Source: Sternotherus odoratus
Taxonomy: Eukaryota > Chordata > Testudines > Kinosternidae
Reading direction: 5' to 3'
NCBI GenBank assembly: GCA_032164245.1
Contig: JAVMKO010000003.1
Location: forward strand, 3,978,651-4,042,650
Length of the DNA stretch: 64,000 nt
Part shown: positions 24,501-31,510 of the stretch, one piece after another
Layout of the letters: every line of letters begins with the position of its first letter
Numbering within the stretch: position 1 is the stretch's first letter
The notes under the pieces: model-generated
What the model was told of the DNA's origin: nothing
The model's input: only the letters and a program-made list of their open reading frames with translations
The model's database searches: none
Translations under genes and position numbers: made by a program

Positions 24501-27500
24501 TTTGTTAGTAGTTTGTTTAACACAGCACTGTACTGTAGTTGCTTTTTGTTTGTCTCTGCTGCTGCCTGGCTGCGGCCTTCTGGTTCCAGAGGAGGTGTGT
24601 GGTTGTCTGGTCAGTTCCTAACGCTGAGGTTTGGCTGTAACCACAGCTAATACTGGTCTGAGACACGACCCTGTAACCTCACCGCTCAGCTGTTTTTCCA
24701 GCCACCTCCTGTGTTTATGGCTTTGTCTCCTGTATCTCTCAGCTCCTGGACGATCCCCAGTTCCGGTGCATCACCAAGATTAAAACTATTGGAAGCACCT
24801 ACATGGCTGCTTCTGGAGTGACCCCCGATGTCAATACCAATGGCTACAACACCACCATAAAGGTACCGGGACAGCGGAGAGAGGGCGGTTGGGGAGGAGG
24901 CGAGTTGGGCTGGCTGAGAACTCAGGTCTGTTGGGGATGGCTGGAGAAAGGGGACTGGGACAGGCTGATCCCGGCCTCCTGGGGTGTGGGACGGTCTCCT
25001 CACTTCCCTCAACCTCTGCCCTTTGCTTTGCTCGGCCCTTGCAGAAAGAGGAGCTCTCGGAGAAGGAGCGTTGGCAGCACTTAGCCGATTTGGCCGACTT
25101 TGCCTTAGCCATGAAAGTGACCCTGATGAACATTAACTACCAGTCCTTCAACAACTTCATGCTCCGAATAGGCAAGTGCTGCTCCGCGGGGATGGCTGGA
25201 GTCTGCTGACTGGGGAGGGGAGGGAGAGAACTGAATCGGGGTAACCACACCCCAGCACTCGGAGATGGGCTGCAACTCCGATCCCTGCCTGCCAAGCATG
25301 GGGCTGGCACTGACACGGTGCTTGTTTTCTTCCATTTGTGCATTAGTGCAAGGCCTTTAGTTTGTCCCGTTACACCCCACCCCCACCCCCGGTCCCTGTC
25401 CCTTTCCAGGTGAGCAGAGACACGGTCCAATGACTATCAAGCAGAGTTTTTACTGTGGCAGCTGGCCAGAGACAGACTCTGTGGGTCTCCCAGGCTGGCT
25501 TGTGCCAGCACACAGGGGCCTCCTTAAGTCCTGACCCGGCCTATGCAGCTGTAGCCTGGATTGCTGAGCACAGGATGCTGGCCTGGCAGCAGGGCTAGCC
25601 CGTGATTAGAGTAGGGATCTGGGAGCCAGAGACAGGCGAGATTTAATCCCAGCCCTGAGAGCGACTCGCTGTGAGGCTGTGGACATGTTGCTTCCCCGTT
25701 CGGGGGCCTCGGTTTCCCCATACGGAGCTGATATTCCCTAGCTCAGGAGTGGGATACGGATGAATTGTTTGTGCAGCGCGGTGGAGGCGTAGAGGTGGCA
25801 TTCATAGGAGGATGAACTGGAAGAGCCTTGGTAATGGGCCCCCCTCCCCCCTTAGGGCAGGGCGAGGCCCCACCAAAGCACGTCTCGAATGGCGTCCACT
25901 ATGCCCAGGAACAGACTGTGATCCACAGACCAGCCGGGGCCTGAGAGCAGCACAGGGGACGGGAACCCTGAGCCCCTATTGGCTGACGAAACAGTTATGG
26001 CGCTGACCCCAGCCCCACCACCTGGCAGTTGTCAACGAGCCTTAATCAATCTATTTGAACGCAGCCATTAAAGAGCAGGGGAGAGAGCCGGGCTGAACGA
26101 AGACGCAGCCGTTCGTGCCGGGCTGGTTACAGCCAGGAAGCTCATTCTTAGCATGGCAGGAGCACTGGGAGCGGTGCTAGCCCCGCACCTCTGGTGCTAG
26201 TGCCGGGTGCTTGGAGCCAGCAGCATGGGGACAGGGAGCTGACAGGGGCTGGAGAAAGGACCGTCACAGCTGGTCTCCTGCTGGCGGCCGGCCCGCAACG
26301 TGCCACTTCGCCCAGACACTGCTGTTTAGAAAAACGTCTAGGGGGACCTTCAGTTAAATACATCAGCTTAAAGTGTGTGCACCATTGCAGTGTGATGACA
26401 CCACAGGGGCGTACAAGGACATGTGTGTACGAGCGAGATAGCACCATGTGTGATAGTGCCATGGGGACTGTGTACCTGCCCTATGTATTGTGGCTGATGC
26501 TGGGGGTGCCGCATATGGCATGTGTGGGTAGGCTGTATGGTTGTGGATTTGTGCTCCTCCGCACCCAGGGCAAGGGCTCCCTCCCCACTACAGGCTCCGG
26601 GTAGTAAAGTCAGGTTGTCCTTGTGCCCGATTTGCAGGCATGAATAAAGGGGCGGTGCTGGCAGGCGTGATCGGTGCCCGCAAACCGCACTACGACATTT
26701 GGGGGAACACGGTGAACGTGGCCAGCAGGATGGAATCAACGGGCGTGATGGGGAACATCCAGGTGGGTGAGCCCGTCCCCCCGAGAAACGCCAGGCCTGG
26801 CCCCTTTCCGCTCAGTGAACATGGGAGGGTGGAATGGAAATTAGTTGGGATTGGTCCTGTTTTGAGCAGCGGTTTGGACTAGAGCCTCCCGAGATCCCTT
26901 CCAACCCTGAGAGTCTAGGATTCTATGAACTGCTTAGGTAGCCTTACCCAGAGCACCGGTAGACAGTGAGTCAGTAGGAGACAGTCCTTGCAGTGTGGCA
27001 GACAGGGAGGTGTGGCAGATCAGAGCAAGAGTGAGGGGAGGTAGCACTGGAGCCATGGGAGCTGAATGCGGTCACCTGACTGATGGAGGTGGGCCAGGCC
27101 TAGGGGCGGAAGCAAGCTGCAGTAGGGGTGGGGCAGGAGGCGGAAGAGACTGGGCAGTGAAAGGCCTGGAGGAGCACAGAGGGAGACACAAAACCAGCAG
27201 CAGCGTTGACAGAGGCGAGCGGGGGCTAGGCGCTCTGGAACTGTTCCTGGGTCTGATGTGAAGTCACTCAGGTGACTTCGCTCCGCAGCACAGTACCAGC
27301 TGGCCCTTGAATGAGACGGGTGATGTAAATGCTTCATGGGGGGGGGGGGGGGGTTGTTGAGCCTGCCAGCCACGGGCGAGGAGCTATAATGGGAAGAAGC
27401 AAGTGCAGGGCTGGGCACTGCCCAGTAAACGCAGCCGAGCGGTCCTGTCTGCCTTGGCACCCAGTGCCCCGTGTCTGCTCATCCCTGCAGGTGGTGGAGG

Positions 27501-27673
27501 AGACCCATCTTGTGCTGAAGGAGTACGGCTTCCGCTTTGTGCGCCGGGGGACCGTCTACGTCAAAGGCAAAGGGGAGCTGCTGACGTACTTCCTGAAGGG
27601 CCGGGAGAAGCAGGGCTCTTTCGTCAATGGCTCCTCAGTGACTCTTCCACACCAGGTGGTCGACAGCTCGTGA
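3459..27673 (+). CDS. ADCY3: Adenylyl cyclase type 3, 5'-truncated by the window edge (18 exons, 841 residues)
   Basis: Membrane adenylyl cyclase making cAMP from ATP; in vertebrates type 3 is the olfactory and primary-ciliary isoform. Exons: 3459-3589, 5249-5360, 7700-7827, 9506-9664, 12204-12366, 12861-12980, 13260-13402, 14564-14725, 16593-16680, 17768-17884, 20212-20471, 21044-21125, 21977-22135, 23550-23696, 24743-24862, 25045-25171, 26638-26762, 27491-27673. Every junction keeps frame and has GT-AG ends except one GC-AG intron (donor at 25172). Together they give 2526 nt. Domains in order: C1a (from FADIVGF), variable C1b, a second group of six membrane segments, C2a (to NTVNVASRM) and a short tail ending VVDSS. 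Near-identity to recalled mammalian ADCY3 across both catalytic domains makes the isoform call firm. The first membrane domain and N-terminus are not in the window; nothing like them occurs in 1-3458. Confidence 0.97.
3640..4260 (+). mobile_element. CR1-like LINE 3' fragment (diverged)
   Basis: Stretches such as GATGGGCAACAAGACTAACG, GAGGCCTGGGCAGACGTCTG and GGCGGGATATGACCGG read like the degraded 3' region of CR1 LINEs. No usable coding frame remains. Confidence 0.5.
4545..5000 (+). mobile_element. CR1-like LINE 3' fragment
   Basis: Includes TTAACCAGTGGAACTCACTG and CAGATGAAGCTGGTC-like text near 4940, typical of a CR1 subfamily 3' end. With the fragment at 3640-4260 it fills most of the intron 3590-5248. 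Confidence 0.5.
5249..5360 (+). CDS. ADCY3: ADCY3 exon: C1a with first metal-binding Asp
   Basis: Encodes [15 protein letters not shown] to FDKLAA. The Asp in FADIVGF is the first of the two aspartates that hold the catalytic Mg ions in class III cyclases. CAG acceptor and GTACGT donor; ends in phase 0. Confidence 0.96.
5361..7699 (+). other. ADCY3: ADCY3 intron
   Basis: Apart from a purine-rich tract at about 6670-6800 and a short AT-rich region at 7110-7250 resembling a dispersed repeat (AAAAATCATGAATCTGGCTC), nothing is recognised in this 2.3-kb intron. Longer frames here have no similarity to known proteins. Confidence 0.7.
6670..6800 (+). repeat. Polypurine (GGA)-rich tract
   Basis: Strongly strand-asymmetric run of A and G (GGGAGAGAAAGGGGGAAGAG and similar). 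Could form triplex or unusual structure; no coding sense. Confidence 0.8.
7700..7827 (+). CDS. ADCY3: ADCY3 exon: C1a with second metal-binding Asp
   Basis: Encodes [19 protein letters not shown] to MVEAIS. The Asp of LGDCYYC is the second metal ligand. CTCAG acceptor, GTAAGC donor, ends with two bases of a Ser codon. Confidence 0.96.
7985..8052 (+). mobile_element. CR1 3' tail fragment
   Basis: GGACTAGATACCTCCCGAGG then TCTTCCAACCCTGATACTCT and a TCTGATTCTATTG end, the typical CR1 (or CR1-tailed SINE) terminus. Confidence 0.75.
8455..8650 (+). repeat. MIR-like SINE
   Basis: Contains ATGACCTTGGGCAAGTCACT, TGTGCCTCAGTTTCCCATCT and a GAAAAGTGCTAAGTGCC 3' end. Confidence 0.85.
8875..9035 (+). 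repeat. MIR-like SINE, degraded
   Basis: Head GACCTATTGGTTAGAGCAGA is the tRNA-like MIR start; the middle has a small internal duplication of CACTGCATGACATT. 3' part CCTGTCTGTAAAGTGGGATT. Confidence 0.7.
9506..9664 (+). CDS. ADCY3: ADCY3 exon: C1a core
   Basis: Encodes [19 protein letters not shown] through [19 protein letters not shown] to GIPG. This is the C1a beta-sheet core and the region equivalent to the C2 NxxxR stretch; C1 here has the non-catalytic VTVANKM version. CAAAG acceptor, GTGAGT donor. Confidence 0.96.
9665..12203 (+). other. ADCY3: ADCY3 intron
   Basis: Holds a fold-back element at about 9940-10490 (listed). The remaining 1.7 kb is GC-rich single-copy-looking DNA in which I see no exon or named repeat. 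Confidence 0.7.
9940..10490. mobile_element. Dispersed fold-back element, family unassigned
   Basis: A 25-bp arm at 10211-10235 (starting CCGGCATGTCCCTGCAGCTC) recurs reversed at 10336-10360 with one mismatch. The flanking text (GGTATTTTTAGGAGAAGCCA on the left; CACGGAATCCGTGACCTCCA on the right) resembles a repeat I have seen in turtle sequence, but ends and target duplication are not clear. Confidence 0.5.
12204..12366 (+). CDS. ADCY3: ADCY3 exon: end of C1a
   Basis: Encodes [20 protein letters not shown] through EEKG-like [13 protein letters not shown] and ends KNGINGV. It closes C1a and opens the variable C1b linker. CCCCAG acceptor, GTGAGT donor, ends in phase 0. Confidence 0.95.
12861..12980 (+). 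CDS. ADCY3: ADCY3 exon: variable C1b segment
   Basis: Forty codons, [20 protein letters not shown] to EELDTR. Low-complexity Ser/Thr-rich linker, the least conserved part of the gene; the [10 protein letters not shown] stretch aligns with the ETKEPNGSAH-type stretch I recall from mammals. Phase 0 at both ends. Confidence 0.9.
13260..13402 (+). CDS. ADCY3: ADCY3 exon: conserved C1b
   Basis: Encodes [20 protein letters not shown] to LLERESVQA. The Arg-rich and helical C1b stretch is strongly conserved in ADCY3. The acceptor follows a ten-C run; the donor is GTGAGT and is directly followed by a minisatellite. Confidence 0.95.
13440..14140 (+). repeat. Minisatellite of about 53-58 bp, roughly a dozen copies
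   Basis: Directly after an ADCY3 exon. Each unit has GGGGGCTCCCCAATGCAGCC, CTACAGGGACCCAGCCC and TAGATCACTG or GGGTCACGGG. Units vary in length by a few bases. Long frames through it are repeat artefacts. Confidence 0.93.
14564..14725 (+). CDS. ADCY3: ADCY3 exon: C1b end and membrane segment 7
   Basis: Encodes [36 protein letters not shown] and the hydrophobic run [16 protein letters not shown], the first helix of the second membrane domain. Starts with the third base of an Ala codon and ends with two bases of Trp. Confidence 0.95.
14726..16592 (+). other. ADCY3: ADCY3 intron
   Basis: Contains a MIR-like fragment near 15990-16165; otherwise I see nothing recognisable. Confidence 0.7.
15980..16170 (-). 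repeat. MIR-like SINE, reversed
   Basis: CAGATGGGAAACTGAGGCAC and GGCTTGCCCAAGATTACACC are the reverse complement of the MIR CORE region. Confidence 0.8.
16593..16680 (+). CDS. ADCY3: ADCY3 exon: membrane segment 8
   Basis: Encodes [20 protein letters not shown] followed by CSLAAIFPR. One hydrophobic helix. CCACAG acceptor, GTAAGA donor. Confidence 0.94.
16872..17070 (+). repeat. Dispersed reptile-type repeat, family unnamed
   Basis: Begins ATAAGAACGGCCATATTGAG, continues TCAGACCAAAGGTCCATCTA and ends ACCATCCCTGCCCATCCTGG...CACTGATGGACCTGGCC. I recognise the text as a common turtle repeat but cannot name the family with certainty. Confidence 0.7.
17768..17884 (+). CDS. ADCY3: ADCY3 exon: membrane segment 9
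   Basis: Encodes [20 protein letters not shown] and the helix [19 protein letters not shown]. Thirty-nine codons, phase 0 at both ends. Confidence 0.94.
17985..18890 (+). mobile_element. CR1 LINE 3' region, split by a later insertion
   Basis: Left part 17985-18215 (CACTGGTGAGGCCTCATCTG, GAGAGAGTCCAGAGGAGAGC) and right part 18616-18890 (TTAGGAAAACCTTTCTAACT, GGTTTTAAGACCGGGTTGGA, GGACTGGATGACTTG) are successive pieces of one CR1 3' end, separated by the hAT-like element at 18216-18615. Confidence 0.85.
18216..18615. mobile_element. hAT-like element inserted in CR1
   Basis: Ends CAATGGTTCACAACC (left) and reversed CAGTGGCTCTCAACC (right), 12 of 15 matching. It interrupts a CR1 tail. No clean 8-bp duplication is visible, perhaps because the host copy is old. 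Confidence 0.7.
19150..19668 (+). mobile_element. CR1 LINE reverse-transcriptase fragment
   Basis: A frame from 19428 encodes [40 protein letters not shown] and [17 protein letters not shown], the N-terminal blocks of a CR1-clade non-LTR reverse transcriptase. The part before it (CCATGGGGCCAGATGCGCTG) is also CR1 but has stops. Truncated and inactive. Confidence 0.9.
19669..19956. mobile_element. hAT-like element with internal palindromes, left end damaged
   Basis: Right end ACTTGGAGAACCGCCG is of the GAGAACCACTG type. Inside, a perfect 22-bp inverted repeat lies at 19699-19720 and 19778-19799, and a related arm is near 19850. The left terminus is missing. It separates the CR1 coding fragment from a CR1 tail. 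Confidence 0.65.
19957..20012 (+). mobile_element. CR1 3' tail
   Basis: GACTAGATACCTCCTGAGGT then CCCTTCCAACCCTGATATTC and TATGATCCTGTGATG, the diagnostic CR1 end. Confidence 0.85.
20212..20471 (+). CDS. ADCY3: ADCY3 exon: extracellular loop and membrane segments 10-11
   Basis: Encodes [19 protein letters not shown], then [10 protein letters not shown] and two hydrophobic helices ([36 protein letters not shown]) to KRRFKENV. The NST sequon is a likely N-glycosylation site. CACAG acceptor, GTAAGG donor. Confidence 0.95.
20472..21043 (+). other. ADCY3: ADCY3 intron
   Basis: Checked for a small exon that would supply the loop present in mammals; none with matching phase and residues was seen. 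No repeat recognised. Confidence 0.6.
21044..21125 (+). CDS. ADCY3: ADCY3 exon: membrane segment 12
   Basis: Encodes [20 protein letters not shown] and FYYFSRH. Joined to the previous exon it reads KENVSALVPS, a shorter loop than I recall for mammals (see findings). Confidence 0.94.
21126..21976 (+). other. ADCY3: ADCY3 intron with pyrimidine-rich stretch and MIR head
   Basis: A short CTCTGCC-type tandem run lies at about 21337-21395 and a MIR head (GTGGTTAGAGCAGAGAACTG-like) at about 21790-21870. Otherwise unremarkable. Confidence 0.6.
21977..22135 (+). CDS. ADCY3: ADCY3 exon: entry into C2
   Basis: Encodes [20 protein letters not shown] through [20 protein letters not shown] to KKRDE. It is the signalling helix and start of C2a. 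Fifty-three codons, phase 0. Confidence 0.96.
22136..23549 (+). other. ADCY3: ADCY3 intron
   Basis: GC-rich, with a probable Tigger-like miniature element near 22965-23120 (listed). No exon or other repeat recognised. Confidence 0.65.
22962..23122. mobile_element. Possible Tigger/pogo-like miniature element
   Basis: Left end GGACCCTCGCTAGCATGCGC and right end GTGTTCTAGCGAGGGGCCGA form inverted CCTCGCTAG.A-type ends; the inside repeats CCGCTAGAACGTGG. Ends and TA duplication are not certain. Confidence 0.5.
23550..23696 (+). CDS. ADCY3: ADCY3 exon: C2a, first part
   Basis: Encodes [20 protein letters not shown] to [10 protein letters not shown]. The metal-binding aspartates of C1 are replaced by the ASLPNF type of stretch, as expected for the C2 half of the heterodimeric active site. 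Confidence 0.96.
23697..24742 (+). other. ADCY3: ADCY3 intron
   Basis: Contains an inverted pair of about 24 bases at roughly 24019-24042 and 24081-24104 (ACTACAGATCCCAGCGTGCA and its reverse-like partner), possibly a miniature DNA element. The AT-richer part 24240-24660 shows nothing known. Confidence 0.6.
24743..24862 (+). CDS. ADCY3: ADCY3 exon: C2a purine-binding Lys
   Basis: Encodes [20 protein letters not shown] to NGYNTTIK. The Lys of [10 protein letters not shown] corresponds to the adenine-contacting lysine of mammalian C2 domains. Forty codons. Confidence 0.96.
25045..25171 (+). CDS. ADCY3: ADCY3 exon: C2a helix; GC donor
   Basis: Encodes [20 protein letters not shown] to NFMLRI plus one base of Gly. 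The only frame-keeping donor is GCAAGT at 25172, giving RIGMNKG across the junction, so this intron is of the GC-AG class. Confidence 0.95.
25172..26637 (+). other. ADCY3: ADCY3 GC-AG intron
   Basis: Donor GCAAGT at 25172-25177 and acceptor TTTGCAG ending 26637. A MIR-like SINE is at about 25590-25790. The rest is unrecognised. Confidence 0.9.
25590..25790 (+). repeat. MIR-like SINE
   Basis: GTGATTAGAGTAGGGATCTG head, GGGCCTCGGTTTCCCCATAC core and a TGTGCAGCGCGGTGG 3' part. Confidence 0.75.
26638..26762 (+). CDS. ADCY3: ADCY3 exon: C2a catalytic Asn and Arg
   Basis: Encodes [20 protein letters not shown] then [18 protein letters not shown]. Asp of HYDIW binds adenine; Asn and Arg of NTVNVASRM are the transition-state residues of C2. 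All are intact, so an active enzyme is expected. Confidence 0.97.
26845..26932 (+). mobile_element. CR1-type 3' tail
   Basis: TTGGTCCTGTTTTGAGCAGC, GACTAGAGCCTCCCGAGATC, CCTTCCAACCCTGAGAGTCT and GGATTCTATGAA. Could be CR1 or the CR1-like end of the tRNA-SINE. Confidence 0.75.
27338..27356 (+). repeat. Poly(G) run
   Basis: An uninterrupted G tract of more than 15 bases in the last ADCY3 intron. Confidence 0.9.
27491..27673 (+). CDS. ADCY3: ADCY3 terminal coding exon
   Basis: Encodes [20 protein letters not shown] to [11 protein letters not shown] and stop TGA at 27671-27673. Ends as known ADCY3 proteins do. Confidence 0.97.
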   Translation: MVEETHLVLKEYGFRFVRRGTVYVKGKGELLTYFLKGREKQGSFVNGSSVTLPHQVVDSS

Positions 27674-28510
27674 TGGAGCTGGGCTCCCCGCTCCCACTAG
27701 CAAATGAAGTCCAGTGCCTCCCACTGGCGAGAGACAAGCAGCTGAGTGCCCAGCGCTCCAGAAACAAGACCGATAGTAACATCTTTCAACCCAATGTCTA
27801 GATTTAAGAGAAACCAACCCCTGACCTGCTCCTTTTTTCTTGGGGGTGTCTCTTAGAGGGGTCTGCTTGATTTCAGCTCCCCCTCTGCAGCTTAGCAGAA
27901 GGGAGCTAGGGGAAGGACTGATCCCATCCCCTATAGTTCACACACACCCTCGTGCTGCTGTGGATCTGGCTGTTGGGAAGACGCGGCCTTTCAGGAGTGC
28001 TCCCCACTGCAGTAGGCTCCTGTGTAACCTGTTAGTGTAATCGAGAGAGGCGGGTGGCATGGATTTAATTTAGTGCCACAGACCCAGCCTCCACTTAGTG
28101 GTTGTTGCTAAGAGATAAAAACTCAGGGTGGGTGGCCAGAGGAGAAATCTCTGGTGTACGCCGGGAGAGTTCACACAGGAGCCCTTGGGTTTCCTGGTAG
28201 TTCACACGATACTCATCCTTGCCCTGTGCCACCGTAGCTAGGAGATCCGAGAGAGTGCAATATTTCCTTTGCGTTGGAGGTGAAGAAATAAAAACCAATG
28301 TTGTGTATTTCAAATATATAAATATATATATAAAAAGAGACAGATTGACATTTATATTTTTAATTGTGTCTGTTAGACGATTCGCGGATTTCTCTTTCCG
28401 ATACTGCCTTGCACTCCGCTCTCTGCTGTTGTCACCTTTGCTGTCGCTTTAAGGACGAGATGGGCAGGTATTGGCAAAGAACAAGACTGTTTTATTAAAG
28501 CCTTCATCCA
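27674..28510 (+). other. ADCY3: ADCY3 3' untranslated region with candidate poly(A) signals
   Basis: No coding frame continues after the stop. A canonical AATAAA lies at 28287-28292 and an ATTAAA at 28494-28499; either could end the transcript. A short AT-rich (TA)n stretch is at 28313-28333. The true cleavage site cannot be fixed from sequence alone. Confidence 0.55.
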
Positions 28511-29970
28511 CTATTCTGTTGGCAAACAAACGCAGTGTAATTATTTCTCTAGTTTCTTGAATAGAGCAAGTTGAATTTAAAAGCCCGTGATTCCGCGTCC
28601 AGTTTGTCCCGAACACTCCCACGCTCTGGCGTAGGCTGCTGGCTGTTCACGTAGCTCATGGCCTCACCCCACGAGGAGCTCTGCACAGATGCATCAAGGA
28701 AGGAAAAACAAGTCCCCATAGTGTAAATACATTCTCTGAGCGGGGAAGCTACTAGGTGAGAGTAATACAAGTACTGAGCTCGTGTCTAATGCCTTTTCAG
28801 CTGGAGGTCAGCGAGCACCTCACAGCAGTGAGCATCATTAGCCCCTTTCCAGATGTGGAAACTAAGGGGGGAAAGGCCCAGTTTTTGAAGGTATTGCAGG
28901 GGCCTAAAGATGGGGGTTGGTGGCCGGGGGCTTTTGAAGAGGGCGTAAGGGCTCGGCTACACCTAAACTGCTGCAGCACAGCTGATCTTTCTCCTGCTGG
29001 CATAAGTCAGTCATCTCCCTGAGAAGAGGGAGCTCGGTCAATGGAAGATAGTCAGTTGACCTAGCAATGGGGACTTAATACATCTTAACGACCCTCTTCA
29101 GGGGTGTGGGTTTTTCACGTGCGACCAATGTGGGTAAACGGAGCTAAGTTTCTAGTGTAGACCAGGTGTAAGTGACTCGCCCCACGCTTACTTAGCTGGG
29201 AATAAAATCCAAAGGGCTTGACTCTCAGCAATCTTCTTCACCCACGGGACCAGAGCCCTTGTGAGTTTCACGATCACAATCACCCCATCCCAAATTCAGT
29301 GGTGGTTGGTCACACTAGAAAGGCGGCAAAGGAGCAGAGCTTGTGCAGCTTGCCTGTGCTTGGGAGTGTGGAAAACAAGTGTAATTTACACCCAGTGAGC
29401 GTGTCACCCTACTGAGGCTGGGTGCAGCTCTGCTGAGCTTGGGGCGGGATGACCATTTACATCAAGTCTGAATTTGGGTTTAAGAACGGCAAGGCTGGTG
29501 CAGCCACGCTTACAGCACGGGTCTCATGCACCAGTGCCTCGCACCGTCACGTACAGCTGTGCAAAGTAGGTGCATACGCCACCAGCCCAGAGGGAGGACA
29601 GTTTACTTGTTAAAGCACATGCCTAGGAGTTGGGAAACCTGGGTTCAAGGCCCGGTCAGACTCCCTGTGGCTTTGTGCAAATCATTTTGAAGGGCATCAG
29701 AGAGCTTGTGGTTTGAGCATTGGCCTGATAAACCCAGGGTTGTGAGCTCAATCCCTGAGGGGACCATTTAGGGCAGGCATGTCCAAAGTCCGGCCCGGGG
29801 GCCAATTGAGGCCCGTGTTCAAATTTTCACCGGCCCACAGGCTCTGTTCTAAAATCAATAATATGCGGCCCGCCAGCACTGTCGCCAACCAGTGCGCGGA
29901 GCCGCAGCCGGAGGAGAGGGGCGGGGTCAGTAAGAGGCGAGCGGGGAGGGGAGAAGAGCGGAGGCGTTGC

Positions 29971-30240
29971 CAGGGCCGGGGCACGAGGTGAGGCGGAGCC
30001 GGGGGAGAAGCGCGGAGGCGGAGCCAGGGCCGGGGCACGAGGCGAGGCGGAGCCGGGGGAGAAGAGCGGAGGCATTGCCAGTGCCGGGGCACGAGGCGAG
30101 GCGGAGCCGGGGGAGAAGAGCGGAGGCGGAGCCAGGGCCGGGGCACGAGGCGAGGCGGAGCCGGGGGAGAAGAGCGGAGGCGGAGCTGGGGCCGGGGCAC
30201 GAGGCGAGGCGAGGCGAGGCAAGGCAAGGGAGAAGAGCGG
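29971..30240 (+). repeat. 54-bp tandem repeat, about five copies
   Basis: Copies start near 29971, 30025, 30079, 30133 and 30187; unit core GCCGGGGCACGAGGCGAGGC. Confidence 0.93.
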
Positions 30241-30344
30241 AGTTGGAGCCAGGGCAGGGGCAGGAGGCAAGGCAAGCCGGGGGGGGGGGGGGGAGTGAGA
30301 GCAAGGCCGGAGCGGGGGGAGGAGAGCGCGGCCGGAGCAGGGGG

Positions 30345-30710
30345 GGGGGGAGGAAGGGAAGAAGAGCGAGAGCACAGCTGGAGGGGGGGGGGGGAGGGAA
30401 GAAGAGCGAGAGCATGGCTGGAGGGGGGGGAGGGAAGAAGAGCGAGAGCACGGCTGGAGGGGGGGAGGGAAGAAGAGCGAGAGCACGGCTGGAGGGGGGG
30501 GAGGGAAGAAGAGCGAGAGCACGGCCGAAGCGGGGGGGGAGGGAAGAAGAGCGAGAGCACGGCCAGAGCGGGGGGGGAGGGAAGAAGAGCGAGAGCACGG
30601 CCGGAGCGGGGGGGGAGGGAAGAAGAGCGAGAGCACGGCCGGAGCGGGGGGGGAGGGAAGAAGAGCGAGAGCACGGCCGGAGCGGGGGGGAGGGAAGGAA
30701 GGAGAGCGCG
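30345..30710 (+). repeat. About 40-bp G-rich tandem repeat, about nine copies
   Basis: Unit GGGAAGAAGAGCGAGAGCAC then GGCCGGAGCGGGGGG; the number of G in the run varies. Strong potential for G-quadruplexes. Long frames on both strands are repeat artefacts. Confidence 0.93.
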
Positions 30711-31382
30711 GCCGGGCGGGGGAGAAGAGCAAGAGCGCGGCCGGAGCGGGGGGGTGGCCCTCACACATCTTCACCTTACCAAATCTGGCCCTCTTTCCAA
30801 AAGGTTTGGACACCCCTGATTTAGGGATATGGGACAAAAATCTGTTGGATGTTTTAGTTGGGGATTGGTCCTGGTTTGAGCAGGGGGTTGGACTAAATAC
30901 CTCCTGAGGTCCCTTCCAACCTGGAGATTTTATGACCTGGGAGGATCCCAGAGCTGAGGCTGCCAACTTCCTAGGCCACAATTAAACAGCCCCTTAGCCC
31001 AAGTCAGCAAGCACAGGGACTAATGACAGTGTATCCAAAGAGACACCAGCAGCATGTGTATCATGCTCGTGGTCTGAGTTCTGTTAGATCTAGGTTCTTA
31101 CATACCAACAGCAGGGGTGCACTGTAGGAAGCTGCATTCTCCACAGCAGTTTGCTCTTCTCGGAGATCCTGAGAGATCAGGCTTTCTGCTCTTTCCTTTA
31201 AGTGACATCCCTACTGTCCTGCTCGTAGGTCAAAGAGCCCTGCAGATTAAGTGGGGGGGAGGGTTGCAATTGGACTGGCTGCTTTTCCTGCCTGTTGCTA
31301 CCTCAAGAACTGTGCTGAGTCACTGAACTATGCACATGCAAAACCATAAATGGTCTGTTTCTGTACTGGCACCCCCACCTAG

Positions 31383-31510
31383 GGGGGGTGACTAGACAGC
31401 AAGTATGAAAAGTCGGGATGAGGGTGGGGGATAATAGGAGCCTATATAAGAAAAAGACTCTCACATCAGGACTGTCCCTATAAAATTGAGACATCTGGTC
31501 ATCCTCCACC
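31383..31510. mobile_element. Miniature element with GGTGACTAGA-type ends
   Basis: Left GGGGGTGACTAGACAGCAAG and right ACATCTGGTCATCCTCC are inverted; inside is CCTATATAAGAAAAAGACTC. I recognise it as a common turtle repeat, but superfamily and target duplication are unclear. Confidence 0.6.

Larger units (their letters stand above)
29774..30818. mobile_element. Non-autonomous hAT-type element with two internal minisatellites
   Basis: Ends CAGGCATGTCCAAA (left) and reversed CAGGGGTGTCCAAA (right), 12 of 14 identical. Perfect 8-bp duplication ATTTAGGG at 29766-29773 and 30819-30826. The 1045-bp inside is very G-rich on the plus strand and holds two arrays (54 bp and about 40 bp units). No transposase frame. 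Confidence 0.92.
29688..30935 (+). mobile_element. tRNA-derived SINE with CR1-like tail, split by a hAT element
   Basis: Left part 29688-29773 has tRNA-like A- and B-box text (GTGGTTTGAGCATTGGCCTG; GGGTTGTGAGCTCAATCC). Right part 30819-30935 has TTGGGGATTGGTCCTGGTTT and the CR1-like end GGACTAAATACCTCCTGAGG. This is the architecture of the tortoise/turtle polIII SINE. The two halves rejoin across the 8-bp duplication of the inserted element. Confidence 0.85.

Noticed and set aside
29748..30981. Very long Pro/Ser/Leu- and Arg/Glu/Gly-rich open frames on both strands
   Set aside because: They are produced by the G-rich tandem arrays of the inserted hAT element; sequence repeats with the DNA unit and there is no known protein.
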